DNA from: Ohtaekwangia koreensis
GTDB taxonomy: Bacteria > Bacteroidota > Bacteroidia > Cytophagales > Cyclobacteriaceae
Direction: 5' to 3'
Assembly (NCBI RefSeq): GCF_900167975.1
Contig: NZ_FUZU01000004.1
Location: 620,001 to 684,000 of the forward strand
DNA length: 64,000 nucleotides
The translations under genes and the position numbers were made by a program. Under the pieces are notes generated by a model. That model saw nothing but the letters and a program-made list of their open reading frames with translations. It was not told where the DNA came from and made no database searches. The stretch's first letter is position 1. Each line of letters opens with the position of its first letter. Shown here one piece after another: positions 26,764 through 35,673 of the stretch.

Positions 26764-29036
26764 CGGTTTACAGTATATCGAACGCCTAAAAACCCTCGAA
26801 TACCTTGATTGGGAGCGAATACATACGAAGGATCAAACGTAAGAGCATACGGATTGTCTGGGGTGGCAACAACTTGTCCATGGTCATCGAACTGCACATT
26901 TTTATCGAACGGATCAAACGACCGTGCGATGCTATTGCTGGGAGGTGTATAGTTCAACAAATTTTTTATACCACCGTAAATTTCCCATCCCTTATCAAAT
27001 TGTTTAGTGATCTGAATATTTTGAATACTCCACCACGGCGAGTACGCAGCCCGATTGTCGAGGTTGCCAAGCAACGGTAAACGCATCGGTCCATAAACGT
27101 TGCCGGTATAGTCAATGGAGAATCCTGACGCATTGAAAATATACCCGATGCTCCATACTCCAGAGAAGCGCTCGGTCAATAACTGTCGCGAAGTAACACC
27201 GTTTTCTGTTATGGAAACATCCATCAGGGTTCCTCCTCCCAGAACCTTGAGACCGTTTTCCCATGAAACGTCCACATTGAGAGAGACTCCCTTCGAAACA
27301 GCCGATCCATCCAGATTACTATAGATTATTTTATTAGGATCCGTTTCATAATCGGGTATAATACGATTGTTAAAGTAAGTATAGAATGCACTTGCATCTA
27401 ACCCGATAAAAGTATTATTACCAGTATATATTTTCTTCACCAGGTTGACATTGCCATTCCATGATGTTTCAGGTTGTAACGATTCACTGAATATAACCTG
27501 GCGTGCACCAGTAAGTGCAGCGTGATCTTCCGTAAATACATTGGCCACACGATATCCGTTTCCTACACTGAGGCGAACTACGTTTTTCTTGTTGGGCGAA
27601 CTCCATTTATAGTTTGCGCGGGGTGACACTATATTCCCATGCAGGCTGTTATAGTCATAGCGGATTCCCAATAAAAGTTTGTTGTCTGCATTTATCATGA
27701 TCTCATCCTGTACAAACAGGCCTGGCAGATGTGTACCTGAAGCTTTATTATTCCCTTCTATGCTTGCTGTAGCCGGAGTATTATCATCATAGAAAGTATA
27801 GCGATATGCAGCACCTAGCAACAAGTCATGCCGGGTTCCTGCGTGTTTACTCCAGGTAAGCTGACCAAAGCCTATATATTGATCTGCATTATAGGAAGTT
27901 GCTCCATAGAATGAATTTTGCCTATGGCCGTTTGTGCTGAATTGAAAATTTATAAGTTCTTTTACCGGAAGCTGATAAAGGCCAAACATTTCCCAACGGC
28001 TGGTATATATACTCTCGCCGTAAATCTCTTCACCACCACGGTATATCTTTTTCCACCGCATGTCTCCGCCCCAGCGGTCTTCGTAATTATACCGTCCGGC
28101 CAATGTAAATATGCGGTTATCCTCTCGGTTAAAGCTCCATTTATTGAAGATTGAAATTCTGTTTTGAAGCGTAACATCCGTAAAACCATCACCATTGTGG
28201 TCTGCCGGTTGTTGATAGTTAAAATAATTTATACCAATCAGTGACTCTGCTACATTTCCTGCCTTCACTTTAAAACCAATATCTGTGTTGACCTCGCCCC
28301 AGGAAGTACCAAACATATCTACAGAGACAGCAGGAGCAGCACTCGGTTTTTTAGTAATGATATTAATCAATCCGCCAACAGCTTCCGAACCATACAAGGT
28401 AGAAGCCGGGCCCTTTACAATCTCCATGCGTTCAATCAGTGATTGTGGTATACCTGTAAGACCATATACCGTAGAGAGGCCACTTACAATTGGCATACCA
28501 TCGATCAGGATCATGGTATACGGGCCCTCTAATCCGTTAATATGTATATCTCCCGTGTTGCATACGTTGCAGTTTAGCTGTGGTCGTACACCATTTACAT
28601 TCTGCAACGACTCAAACAGAGAGGGAGTCGGGTTTGCCTTAAAAAAGGCAGAAGAGTATACCTCTACAGGTACGGGACTCTCCAGGCGACTTACTTCTTT
28701 CATGGTTCCCGATATCACAACTTCTTCCAACGCAGATGTTGATTCGGCTAATGTAATATGAAGCACAACGGCCTCCTGCGCGGATACTATAACTTGCTTT
28801 GTCTTCGATTCATAACCAATGGCAGAGATGCTAATGGTATAGGTTCCATACGGGACATTGCCGATCGTAAACGATCCGTTTTGCCGGGTTATGCTACCAA
28901 GCGAAGTATTCCTGATAACAACATTCGCAAATTCCAATGGCTGGCCACCGGTAACAACTGTACCGGAAATTGTTCCGGTTTGGGCAATGCTGAGCAGCGA
29001 GGAGAATGTGAAGATAAGTATAAATAGATAATTCAT
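26760..29036 (-). CDS. TonB-dependent outer-membrane receptor, probably metal-related
   Basis: A 758-residue active transporter: signal peptide (1-19), carboxypeptidase-regulatory-like beta domain (about 20-100; GTISGTVVTGGQPLEFANVV), plug (about 105-235; MILIDGMPIV, IEIVKGP-like ERMEIVKGPASTLYGSEAVG) and a 22-strand-type barrel ending GVRYTVNR. The plug carries a paired Cys motif, NCNVCNTG (Cys156, Cys159), that could bind a metal or form a disulfide. The gene is divergent from an MntR-like regulator across a cluster of TTAGA/TCTAA half-sites that overlap its -7 element. Manganese or iron, possibly as a chelate, is therefore the most likely cargo. Confidence 0.9.
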   Translation of the reverse strand: MNYLFILIFTFSSLLSIAQTGTISGTVVTGGQPLEFANVVIRNTSLGSITRQNGSFTIGNVPYGTYTISISAIGYESKTKQVIVSAQEAVVLHITLAESTSALEEVVISGTMKEVSRLESPVPVEVYSSAFFKANPTPSLFESLQNVNGVRPQLNCNVCNTGDIHINGLEGPYTMILIDGMPIVSGLSTVYGLTGIPQSLIERMEIVKGPASTLYGSEAVGGLINIITKKPSAAPAVSVDMFGTSWGEVNTDIGFKVKAGNVAESLIGINYFNYQQPADHNGDGFTDVTLQNRISIFNKWSFNREDNRIFTLAGRYNYEDRWGGDMRWKKIYRGGEEIYGESIYTSRWEMFGLYQLPVKELINFQFSTNGHRQNSFYGATSYNADQYIGFGQLTWSKHAGTRHDLLLGAAYRYTFYDDNTPATASIEGNNKASGTHLPGLFVQDEIMINADNKLLLGIRYDYNSLHGNIVSPRANYKWSSPNKKNVVRLSVGNGYRVANVFTEDHAALTGARQVIFSESLQPETSWNGNVNLVKKIYTGNNTFIGLDASAFYTYFNNRIIPDYETDPNKIIYSNLDGSAVSKGVSLNVDVSWENGLKVLGGGTLMDVSITENGVTSRQLLTERFSGVWSIGYIFNASGFSIDYTGNVYGPMRLPLLGNLDNRAAYSPWWSIQNIQITKQFDKGWEIYGGIKNLLNYTPPSNSIARSFDPFDKNVQFDDHGQVVATPDNPYALTFDPSYVFAPNQGIRGFLGVRYTVNR

Positions 29037-29045
29037 ATTTCTATG

Positions 29046-29095
29046 TTTAGAAATACAAATCTAAAAAGTTAGACTAATCTAAAAAATTAATTAGA
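29046..29095. promoter_or_regulatory. Operator cluster for the MntR-like regulator
   Basis: TTAGA/TCTAA half-sites are repeated: TTTAGA (29046-29051) with TCTAAA (29060-29065); TTAGACTAATCTAA (29069-29082), a near-perfect 14-bp palindrome; and TTAGA (29091-29095), which pairs with the TCTAA before it. The cluster lies between the divergent receptor and regulator genes. Two sites flank or overlap the receptor's -7 element, as expected for repression. Confidence 0.65.
29056..29063 (-). promoter_or_regulatory. -7 promoter element of the TonB receptor operon
   Basis: Reads TAGATTTG on the minus strand (TAnnTTTG), about 20 bases before the receptor start codon. It lies inside the TTTAGA…TCTAAA half-site pair. 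Confidence 0.5.
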
Positions 29096-29132
29096 TATAA
29101 TATTTGTATATTTCATCAGAAATGTAACTTTC

Positions 29133-29786
29133 ATGGCATCTCCTACTGAAGAAAATTACTTGAAAGCCTTGTTTAACCTGGCCAATGAAAAGGGTGAGAT
29201 CAGTGTTTCTGACCTTGGTAATATGCTGCGCGTAAGCACACCAACGGTTAACAGCATGGTTAAAAAACTGCATGAACAAGGTTTGCTTATCTATGAAAAA
29301 TACAGGCCGCTTTCCCTTACCAACAAAGGAAAAAAAGAGGCTGCTCTGATCATTCGTAAACACCGGCTTACGGAAATGTTCCTGGTAGAAAAGATGGGAT
29401 TTGGCTGGGAAGCGGTACACGAAATTGCTGAACAGATCGAGCACATAAAATCGCCTGATTTTTTTGACCGGATGGATGAGATTTTAGGACACCCAACCAA
29501 TGATCCGCATGGATCGCCTATACCTGATAAAAATGGACGGATCGTTTGGAAATCTTATCAAAAGCTTGGGGATTGCAAACCAGGGGCCGTTGTCAAGTTA
29601 GCAGCCCTTACAAATTCATCTGAAGAGTTTCTCAAGTATCTTAATGATAAGAAACTGAGTCTGGGTTTATCGATCAAGATTGATTCTATAGAGCGCTTCG
29701 ATGGGAGCATGACGGTTTCGTATCTGAAAAATCAACGTCAAACTTTAAGTGCGGTAGTATGTGAAAAACTTCTTGTGGAAAGTTAA
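29133..29786 (+). CDS. DtxR/MntR-family metal-dependent repressor
   Basis: A 217-residue regulator: N-terminal winged helix (about 5-65; ISVSDLGNMLRVSTPTVNSM), metal-binding dimerisation domain (about 66-140) and a C-terminal FeoA/SH3-like domain (about 145-217). Ligands by alignment from memory: H and E in KHRLTE correspond to DtxR H79/E83; in VHEIAEQIEH the His, Glu and Glu-His correspond to DtxR H98, C102, E105 and H106. Glu in place of DtxR Cys102 is the MntR-type choice and points to manganese, although the N-terminal ligand (MntR Asp8, DtxR Met10) is Asn here. The 3' end converges on the OmpA-family gene, with a terminator between. Confidence 0.9.
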   Translation: MASPTEENYLKALFNLANEKGEISVSDLGNMLRVSTPTVNSMVKKLHEQGLLIYEKYRPLSLTNKGKKEAALIIRKHRLTEMFLVEKMGFGWEAVHEIAEQIEHIKSPDFFDRMDEILGHPTNDPHGSPIPDKNGRIVWKSYQKLGDCKPGAVVKLAALTNSSEEFLKYLNDKKLSLGLSIKIDSIERFDGSMTVSYLKNQRQTLSAVVCEKLLVES

Positions 29787-29810
29787 GCGTTCATTCGGCC
29801 AAACATCTAT

Positions 29811-29844
29811 AAAAAAATAGCAGGAGAAATATATCCTCCTGCTA
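29811..29844 (-). terminator. Intrinsic terminator of the PorE-like gene (probably bidirectional)
   Basis: TAGCAGGAG (29818-29826) and CTCCTGCTA (29836-29844) pair perfectly around nine bases. On the minus strand the stem is followed by seven T residues (the A-run 29811-29817 on the plus strand). It lies between the converging regulator and OmpA-family genes. Confidence 0.82.
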
Positions 29845-29868
29845 AGTATATATACCAGGCGATACCTG

Positions 29869-32196
29869 TTACTGTTTCTTTATTTCTTCACCGTTCAAAT
29901 CCACAATTCTTACTTCTACCCTTCTTCCCTCTTCTTTGGTAGTAGCTACATCTTTTGTTGCACCGTATCCCTTGGCAACAATACGTCTTCGTACAACGCC
30001 TTTGTGGTTAAAGTAATCCAGAATAGCGATGGCGCGTTTGTTGGATAATTCGCGGTTCATTTCCTCCGTACCTTCGGCAGAAGCAAAGCCGGAAATCTCT
30101 ACGCCCAGATCCGGATATTTAGCCAACTCGGCCAGCACTATATCCAGCTGAGCTTTATACTGTGGTTTCAGATCACTCTTCCCTGCATCGAAGTATATCT
30201 TGGCTGCTTTGTTAAGCGCTGTTTTATCGAAGTTTGATTTTTTATTAGCAAGCTCCTTTTGTTTTTTCGCTTCCTCGTTGAACACAAAAGTCGGCAACGA
30301 GAATATAGTCTTTCCGTCTACTTTCTTTTGCTCAAATTTACTTTCGTCACTTTCATCGTAGTAATATGTGCGAGTAGCAACTTCAATTTTCGAGTTCTCC
30401 TTTTCATTAAAGTTTACATCTTCAATCGGATTTTTCATTTGGATAAGATCCGTCAGGTAATTGATACCTTCCTTATCCCCTGAAGCCATTAGGTCAAGCA
30501 TCAAATCATATACATCTACATTTCCGGTCTGCACAAGTTTAGCTTCATGTGTTTTCCGTAAATTACTTTTCACATCCTGATCGGTATCGTAAAAAGCGTT
30601 TTTTACTTGTACTTCCTGTCCTACCACTACATCAAATTGCTTGATCGTTTTAAGATTGATCATCTGGTATAGCTCGTAGAAATAGCTCTGGTTGGGAATG
30701 TTGATGTTCAAGGTATACGGCAAAAATCCTTCTGACTCAATCACAATATCATAATCGGTGGCCGGAGGAAGAATTACCAGGTAATCTCCTGTTTCCGGAT
30801 CCGGGTCGTACACGAAATCGAGTTTCCGGTCTGTCTTATTATCAATCACATAAAGTTTGGTCGGCATAGGTTTACCTGTCTCAGCATTCAGAATTTTACC
30901 CTTGATCATGGTCAAAGGTATATTCGCTGACTCGGCTGGCAGATCCATATAGTATATATCCTGACCACCTTGTCCACCTTTTCGATCTGAAGAGAAATAT
31001 GCACGTGTTCCATCGGCAATGAGCGTAAAGTAATTATCATTGGCCGTTGTATTTACCGGGTAGCCCATATTCTCAGGCGAGCTCCATGTCTTATCCAATA
31101 ACTTTGAAACGAAGATGTCGCGTCCACCCATTGAGTTGTGCCCATCCGAAGTAAAGAACAATGTCTTTTGATCCGGGTGAATAAAAGGTGCATCTTCATT
31201 TGCCTTCGAGTTCACGGGAGCTCCAAGATTCACAGGGTTACTCCAGGTTCCATTCGATTGTAATATAGTCTTGTATATATCCAAACCACCCAGGCCGCCG
31301 AGGCGGTCGCTGGCGAAATATATAGTCTTCCCATCCGGAGTAATGCTGGCCGTTGATTCCAGGAATTTTGGTGTGTTGATGTTGGGGGTAAGTAAACCCG
31401 GTTTTCCCCAGGTCTCACCAGATTTTGTGATCTGGTAAAGTCCACCCGGATCTGTCGAGCCGCCCATGAAGATGAGCATCTTCTGTCCATCGGGAGATAT
31501 ACCTGCAGTGCCTACGTTGTAATCATGCGCTATAGGAATTACTCTCGGTTCACTCCACGAGCCCTGGTTGTTATAGGCTATATAGATCTCTTCAATAAAC
31601 TTATCACCGGTGCGCGTCTTCCCTGTATTCGGGCGAAGTGCAGTATACGCCATCACGCTTTCATCAGCAGATACCACCGGGTTATACTCGGTATACTTAG
31701 TATTGACCAGAGAATTGAAATAGTTGATTTTGAAATTGCGGGGCACCGACATTAACGCTACGGCATTATGGCTGGTCTGAATCGCTTCATCGGCCATTGC
31801 CAGTGCTTTCTTATCGGCTTTGTTACTTACCTCGCGGAATTTTGTAAAATTCTCGATCGCCTTTGAAAGGTTCTCATCTTTCAGATATATAGAACCCAAC
31901 TCATAATATAATGCTGTAGGCCAGCCCTTACCATTTTTGATAGCAAACTCAAAGTATGGGATCGCTTTGATCTGTTCATTGAGCTCCGGTGATTTTTCAT
32001 AGCACACACCTGTTTTATAGTGCACCATCGGATCTTTTTCACCTGCCTGAATGGCTTCCAAAAATTTCGGAAGGGCTGCATCATAACTCTTCACACTGAA
32101 ATACCGTTCGGCCTCCGCCAATGCTTTGGAATTCTGAGCATACGAAGCTGTTGCAAAAAGTGAAAAAAGCAACACGTAAATGGTCTTCTTAATCAT
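29869..32196 (-). CDS. PorE-like envelope protein: TPR, PD40 propeller, OmpA domain
   Basis: A 775-residue exported protein: signal peptide (1-20), TPR-like helices (about 20-145; KALAEAERYFSVKSYDAAL), PD40 beta-propeller repeats (about 170-420; SPDGQKMLIFMGG, TPDGKTIYFASDRLGGLGG, HPDQKTLFFTSDG), a carboxypeptidase-regulatory-like domain (about 430-510), and a C-terminal OmpA peptidoglycan-binding domain (LGVEISGFASAEG, NRELSNKRAIAI). This is the architecture of PorE, the peptidoglycan anchor of the type IX secretion core, but Bacteroidota carry many similar paralogues. It is divergent from the six-gene operon that ends in a T9SS substrate. No lipobox is visible. Confidence 0.87.
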   Translation of the reverse strand: MIKKTIYVLLFSLFATASYAQNSKALAEAERYFSVKSYDAALPKFLEAIQAGEKDPMVHYKTGVCYEKSPELNEQIKAIPYFEFAIKNGKGWPTALYYELGSIYLKDENLSKAIENFTKFREVSNKADKKALAMADEAIQTSHNAVALMSVPRNFKINYFNSLVNTKYTEYNPVVSADESVMAYTALRPNTGKTRTGDKFIEEIYIAYNNQGSWSEPRVIPIAHDYNVGTAGISPDGQKMLIFMGGSTDPGGLYQITKSGETWGKPGLLTPNINTPKFLESTASITPDGKTIYFASDRLGGLGGLDIYKTILQSNGTWSNPVNLGAPVNSKANEDAPFIHPDQKTLFFTSDGHNSMGGRDIFVSKLLDKTWSSPENMGYPVNTTANDNYFTLIADGTRAYFSSDRKGGQGGQDIYYMDLPAESANIPLTMIKGKILNAETGKPMPTKLYVIDNKTDRKLDFVYDPDPETGDYLVILPPATDYDIVIESEGFLPYTLNINIPNQSYFYELYQMINLKTIKQFDVVVGQEVQVKNAFYDTDQDVKSNLRKTHEAKLVQTGNVDVYDLMLDLMASGDKEGINYLTDLIQMKNPIEDVNFNEKENSKIEVATRTYYYDESDESKFEQKKVDGKTIFSLPTFVFNEEAKKQKELANKKSNFDKTALNKAAKIYFDAGKSDLKPQYKAQLDIVLAELAKYPDLGVEISGFASAEGTEEMNRELSNKRAIAILDYFNHKGVVRRRIVAKGYGATKDVATTKEEGRRVEVRIVDLNGEEIKKQ

Positions 32197-32445
32197 ATGT
32201 TAACTGTATTTTACTTTCAATACTACAAAGATTATGCGCGACTATATCTTGTTTTTTAAGCTATACCTTACACTCCCCGCACTTGCGTGACGCGCCTGGC
32301 ACCTATTTGAACGCTCATAAAGCATTACTTTCGATTAAAGTACTTAAAAAGTATAACGTCAAACAATTTAATATAACCTAAAATAATGCGCCTTATAGGA
32401 TTTTAGTTGGATTATTACCAATTTTAGGACTATTGGGCGAATTGC

Positions 32446-35400
32446 ATGAGGGCACAAATACTTCAATTTCTGGATGTTAAGAGCGGTGAAGGCAGTCGTG
32501 TAGGCCTTCTCGTGATGATGAGCTTTTTCATGGGCTTTTTTTTAGCCACAATTAGCGTTGCATCTCAAACGCTTTTTCTACAACATTTTGATGAAAAGGC
32601 AGACCTTCCTATGGCGCTTTTGGTCTCGGGTGCGTTTGGCCTGGTTGCAACAATTCTGTACAATTTTCTTCAAAACAGAATCTCGTTTCCTTCTTTGGCG
32701 ATTCTTAGTCTTTTGGTAATCACCGTCTTAACAGCATTTATAGAGTTTGGTGAATCGTTCTTCAGCGACTCCAACACCATTTTCTTTCTCGGCTTTACGC
32801 AGATCATTCCCTTTTCTTTTATACTATATCTGAACTTTTGGGGAGCCTTCAGCCGTCTCTTCAACCTGCGTCAATCAAAACGATTAGTGGGTACTGTGGA
32901 TATGGGGGCTTTGATCGCTTCGTTCATAGCATTCTTCTCCATCCCCCAATTGCTAGACCCCAAGATTTTCTTTGAAGGTTCAGAGGGTATTTCAGTTGAA
33001 TCGCTCTATACTATATCACTCGTGTGTGCGGTTCTGTTCCTGATAACATTCATTTTCTTATCCATCAAATACCTGAGCAAAGGCAGAACGTTCGCAGAAG
33101 AAAAAGCTATTTATCAAAAACTTCGCTTCAACGACTTCCGTCAAAACCGCTATATATTTTACATGTCGTTGTTTGTGGTGGCATCCATGATGGCGCTGAA
33201 CTTCGTTGACTATTCGTTCCTGAACGTTACAACACTCTTCTTCACAGACCAGGAGCGCCTGGGAAGTTTCATCAGCTATTTTGAAATGACCATTGTCATT
33301 TTCAGTTTCTTATTCCAAACCCTTGCCACAGACCGCATCATTCAGGAATATGGTATGCGTGTAGCCTTGCTCGTTAGCCCATTGCTGATTGGACTTTTTA
33401 CACTGGCCGCCATCGGCCTGGGTCTTATCTTCGGATATTCACCTACCGATAACCTGTTTGTAATCTTCTTCCTGGTTATTGCAGTCAGTAAATTATTTAC
33501 GCGATCGCTAAAGGATTCACTCGACAACCCTGCCTTCAAGCTTTATCTGCTGCCGATTGAAAGTCACATGCGCATCGATGTACAAACCAAGATTGAAGGA
33601 CTTGTAACTGCTTTTGCAAGTTTACTGGCTGGTGCGCTGATCATTCTTATCAACCGTGTTGAACTGTTCGACCTCCTCTATATATCTATCTTTACCTTCC
33701 CGTTGCTTATCATCTGGTATATCGTTGCAAACCGGATGCACGTCAACTATCGGTATACATTGCAGGAAACGCTTTCGCGGAATAAGTCCCGAATATCAGG
33801 CAAGTCGGAACGGAAATATACTGTGAGCACAGTGCTCGAAAAAGAAATCAACAGCACAGCTGAAGACAAAGTATTGTATGGCTTAACGCTGATGGAAAAG
33901 CTTGAGCCTGCTGTTTTTGAAACTACAATTACACGCCTTGCCAGCAGTGAATCATCTATCGTTCGGAAATACGCGTTGGAAAAAATTCAGGCACTAGGAC
34001 TTCAGACTGATTCGAATAAAACTGAAATACGCTCGCTAGCTGAAAGAGCTTACGGTGATTTGGAAGACAGTGATCTTCTCTCCATCTCGCCTGAGAAACT
34101 TTTAAAGCTCAGCAAATCTGTCAAACAAGGCGACCGTATCCTGGCTACAAAACTTCTCCGGAAACTTATTAGTCAGAAAACAATTTTCATTCTATTGGAA
34201 TTGCTTCGTGATGCAGATCCTAAAGTTCGGTATGAAGCGCTCTATACTTCACGCAAAGTAAAGCGCCAGGAAACCTGGCCTGTACTAATTGAATTATTAG
34301 GATCTCCGTCCTATAGCCATCACGCAGCCGCAGCATTAAAAGAAGTAGGTGAATCAGTATTGCCAACACTTGAATCTGCTTTCCATAAATCAGGACAAAG
34401 CGACCTGGTGATGCTACGTATCGTACAGATCATGGGCCGCATTGGCGGACGTTATTCTTTACAGCTGCAATGGAAAAAAGCAGATTACCCGGATAAGCGT
34501 ATCGTGAAGCAGATATTGTACTCGCTTCGATATTTGAACTACCAGGCTCGCGGAAGAGAAGTTCGTGATGTACTCAACCTGCTCGAAAGCGAAATCGGTA
34601 AAGCGATCTGGAACCTGGCTGCACTGGATGAACTTTCGGATACTCCTGAATTTTTCTTCCTGAAGCAAGCGCTGCAGGAAGAAGTGTCCGATAACTACGA
34701 CCAGATATATATGTTACTGTCGATCTTGTACGATCCTCAGTCGGTACAGCTGGTGCGTGAAAACATTGAGACACGCGAACCCGACAACATTGCTTTTGCC
34801 ATGGAGTTGCTCGATTTATTTATCGATCAGGAGTTAAAACCAAAGTTACTTCCGCTACTGGATGACTCTCCTACTCCGGTAAAACTCAAACACCTTCAAC
34901 TACATTTTGCGCGTGAAAGTTATAATCCCATCCAGGTTATAAACTATATATTGAACCGCGACTTCAATTTAAATAACCGTTGGACAAAGGCATGTGCTGT
35001 ACACGCTTCTGCCTTCATTCCGGATTTCAGAATCAGCCGTGGTCTCATCGCACAGATGTTCAATAAAGACAAGCTTTTACAGGAAACGGCTGCATGGGTA
35101 ATCTATCACAAAGACCGGAAAGCTTACAATGATATACTCGAGCGTTTACCTGAACGTGACAAGAAATTTATAGACTCTTCCATTGAGAACAACCAACTGT
35201 TGGATGGATTGAATGATGGCTTCTTCCTGTGGATCGAGATGGTGATGTTTATCAAACAGATGCCTAACTTTAAGGACATCCATGGAGCGTTACTCAGCGA
35301 TTTGGCCGATAAAATAACTCCACTGGATCTGGATTTTGCAGAGAAGATCAAGTTTAATCACGATGCGCATAATGCTCCTTTGTTGTTGGTAGCTTTTGGC

Positions 35401-35643
35401 AGTGTGAAGCTCAAGAATAACGGTACGGAGATTACTACCCTCAATCAAGGCAGTATTTATGGAGAACTTTTCAGCGATGGATATGTAGTTCCTGTTCAGG
35501 AAATAGAAGCGACCGAAAGATCTGTTGTATTTAAAGTAAACCTGATGGACTTCTATTTCGTAATGGCAAATCACCATGAACTTGTTCAGGGGCTGATCCG
35601 AAATATAAATGAAGAAAATAAACACCCTATACCTCAACCTTAA
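32446..35643 (+). CDS. ATP/ADP-translocase-like membrane protein fused to HEAT repeats and a cNMP-binding-like domain
   Basis: A 1,065-residue protein. About 20-440 is a 12-helix membrane domain of the nucleotide-transporter (Npt) / MFS type (LVMMSFFMGFFLATISVASQ, FSFILYLNFWGAFSRLF). About 470-960 is a run of helical HEAT-like repeats (ILLELLRDADPKVRYEALY, WPVLIELLGSPSYSHHAAAA). About 985-1050 resembles a cyclic-nucleotide-binding barrel (SIYGELFSDGYV), but the Arg of the phosphate-binding PRAA motif is not present. It opens a plus-strand operon, 30 bases before the TIR gene. The 249-base upstream gap (32197-32445), shared with the PorE-like gene, shows no clear promoter. Transport activity is unproven; it may be a scaffold or sensor. 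Confidence 0.8.
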   Translation: MRAQILQFLDVKSGEGSRVGLLVMMSFFMGFFLATISVASQTLFLQHFDEKADLPMALLVSGAFGLVATILYNFLQNRISFPSLAILSLLVITVLTAFIEFGESFFSDSNTIFFLGFTQIIPFSFILYLNFWGAFSRLFNLRQSKRLVGTVDMGALIASFIAFFSIPQLLDPKIFFEGSEGISVESLYTISLVCAVLFLITFIFLSIKYLSKGRTFAEEKAIYQKLRFNDFRQNRYIFYMSLFVVASMMALNFVDYSFLNVTTLFFTDQERLGSFISYFEMTIVIFSFLFQTLATDRIIQEYGMRVALLVSPLLIGLFTLAAIGLGLIFGYSPTDNLFVIFFLVIAVSKLFTRSLKDSLDNPAFKLYLLPIESHMRIDVQTKIEGLVTAFASLLAGALIILINRVELFDLLYISIFTFPLLIIWYIVANRMHVNYRYTLQETLSRNKSRISGKSERKYTVSTVLEKEINSTAEDKVLYGLTLMEKLEPAVFETTITRLASSESSIVRKYALEKIQALGLQTDSNKTEIRSLAERAYGDLEDSDLLSISPEKLLKLSKSVKQGDRILATKLLRKLISQKTIFILLELLRDADPKVRYEALYTSRKVKRQETWPVLIELLGSPSYSHHAAAALKEVGESVLPTLESAFHKSGQSDLVMLRIVQIMGRIGGRYSLQLQWKKADYPDKRIVKQILYSLRYLNYQARGREVRDVLNLLESEIGKAIWNLAALDELSDTPEFFFLKQALQEEVSDNYDQIYMLLSILYDPQSVQLVRENIETREPDNIAFAMELLDLFIDQELKPKLLPLLDDSPTPVKLKHLQLHFARESYNPIQVINYILNRDFNLNNRWTKACAVHASAFIPDFRISRGLIAQMFNKDKLLQETAAWVIYHKDRKAYNDILERLPERDKKFIDSSIENNQLLDGLNDGFFLWIEMVMFIKQMPNFKDIHGALLSDLADKITPLDLDFAEKIKFNHDAHNAPLLLVAFGSVKLKNNGTEITTLNQGSIYGELFSDGYVVPVQEIEATERSVVFKVNLMDFYFVMANHHELVQGLIRNINEENKHPIPQP

Positions 35644-35673
35644 TCTTATAAATTAACCTATACCTCCTCACCC

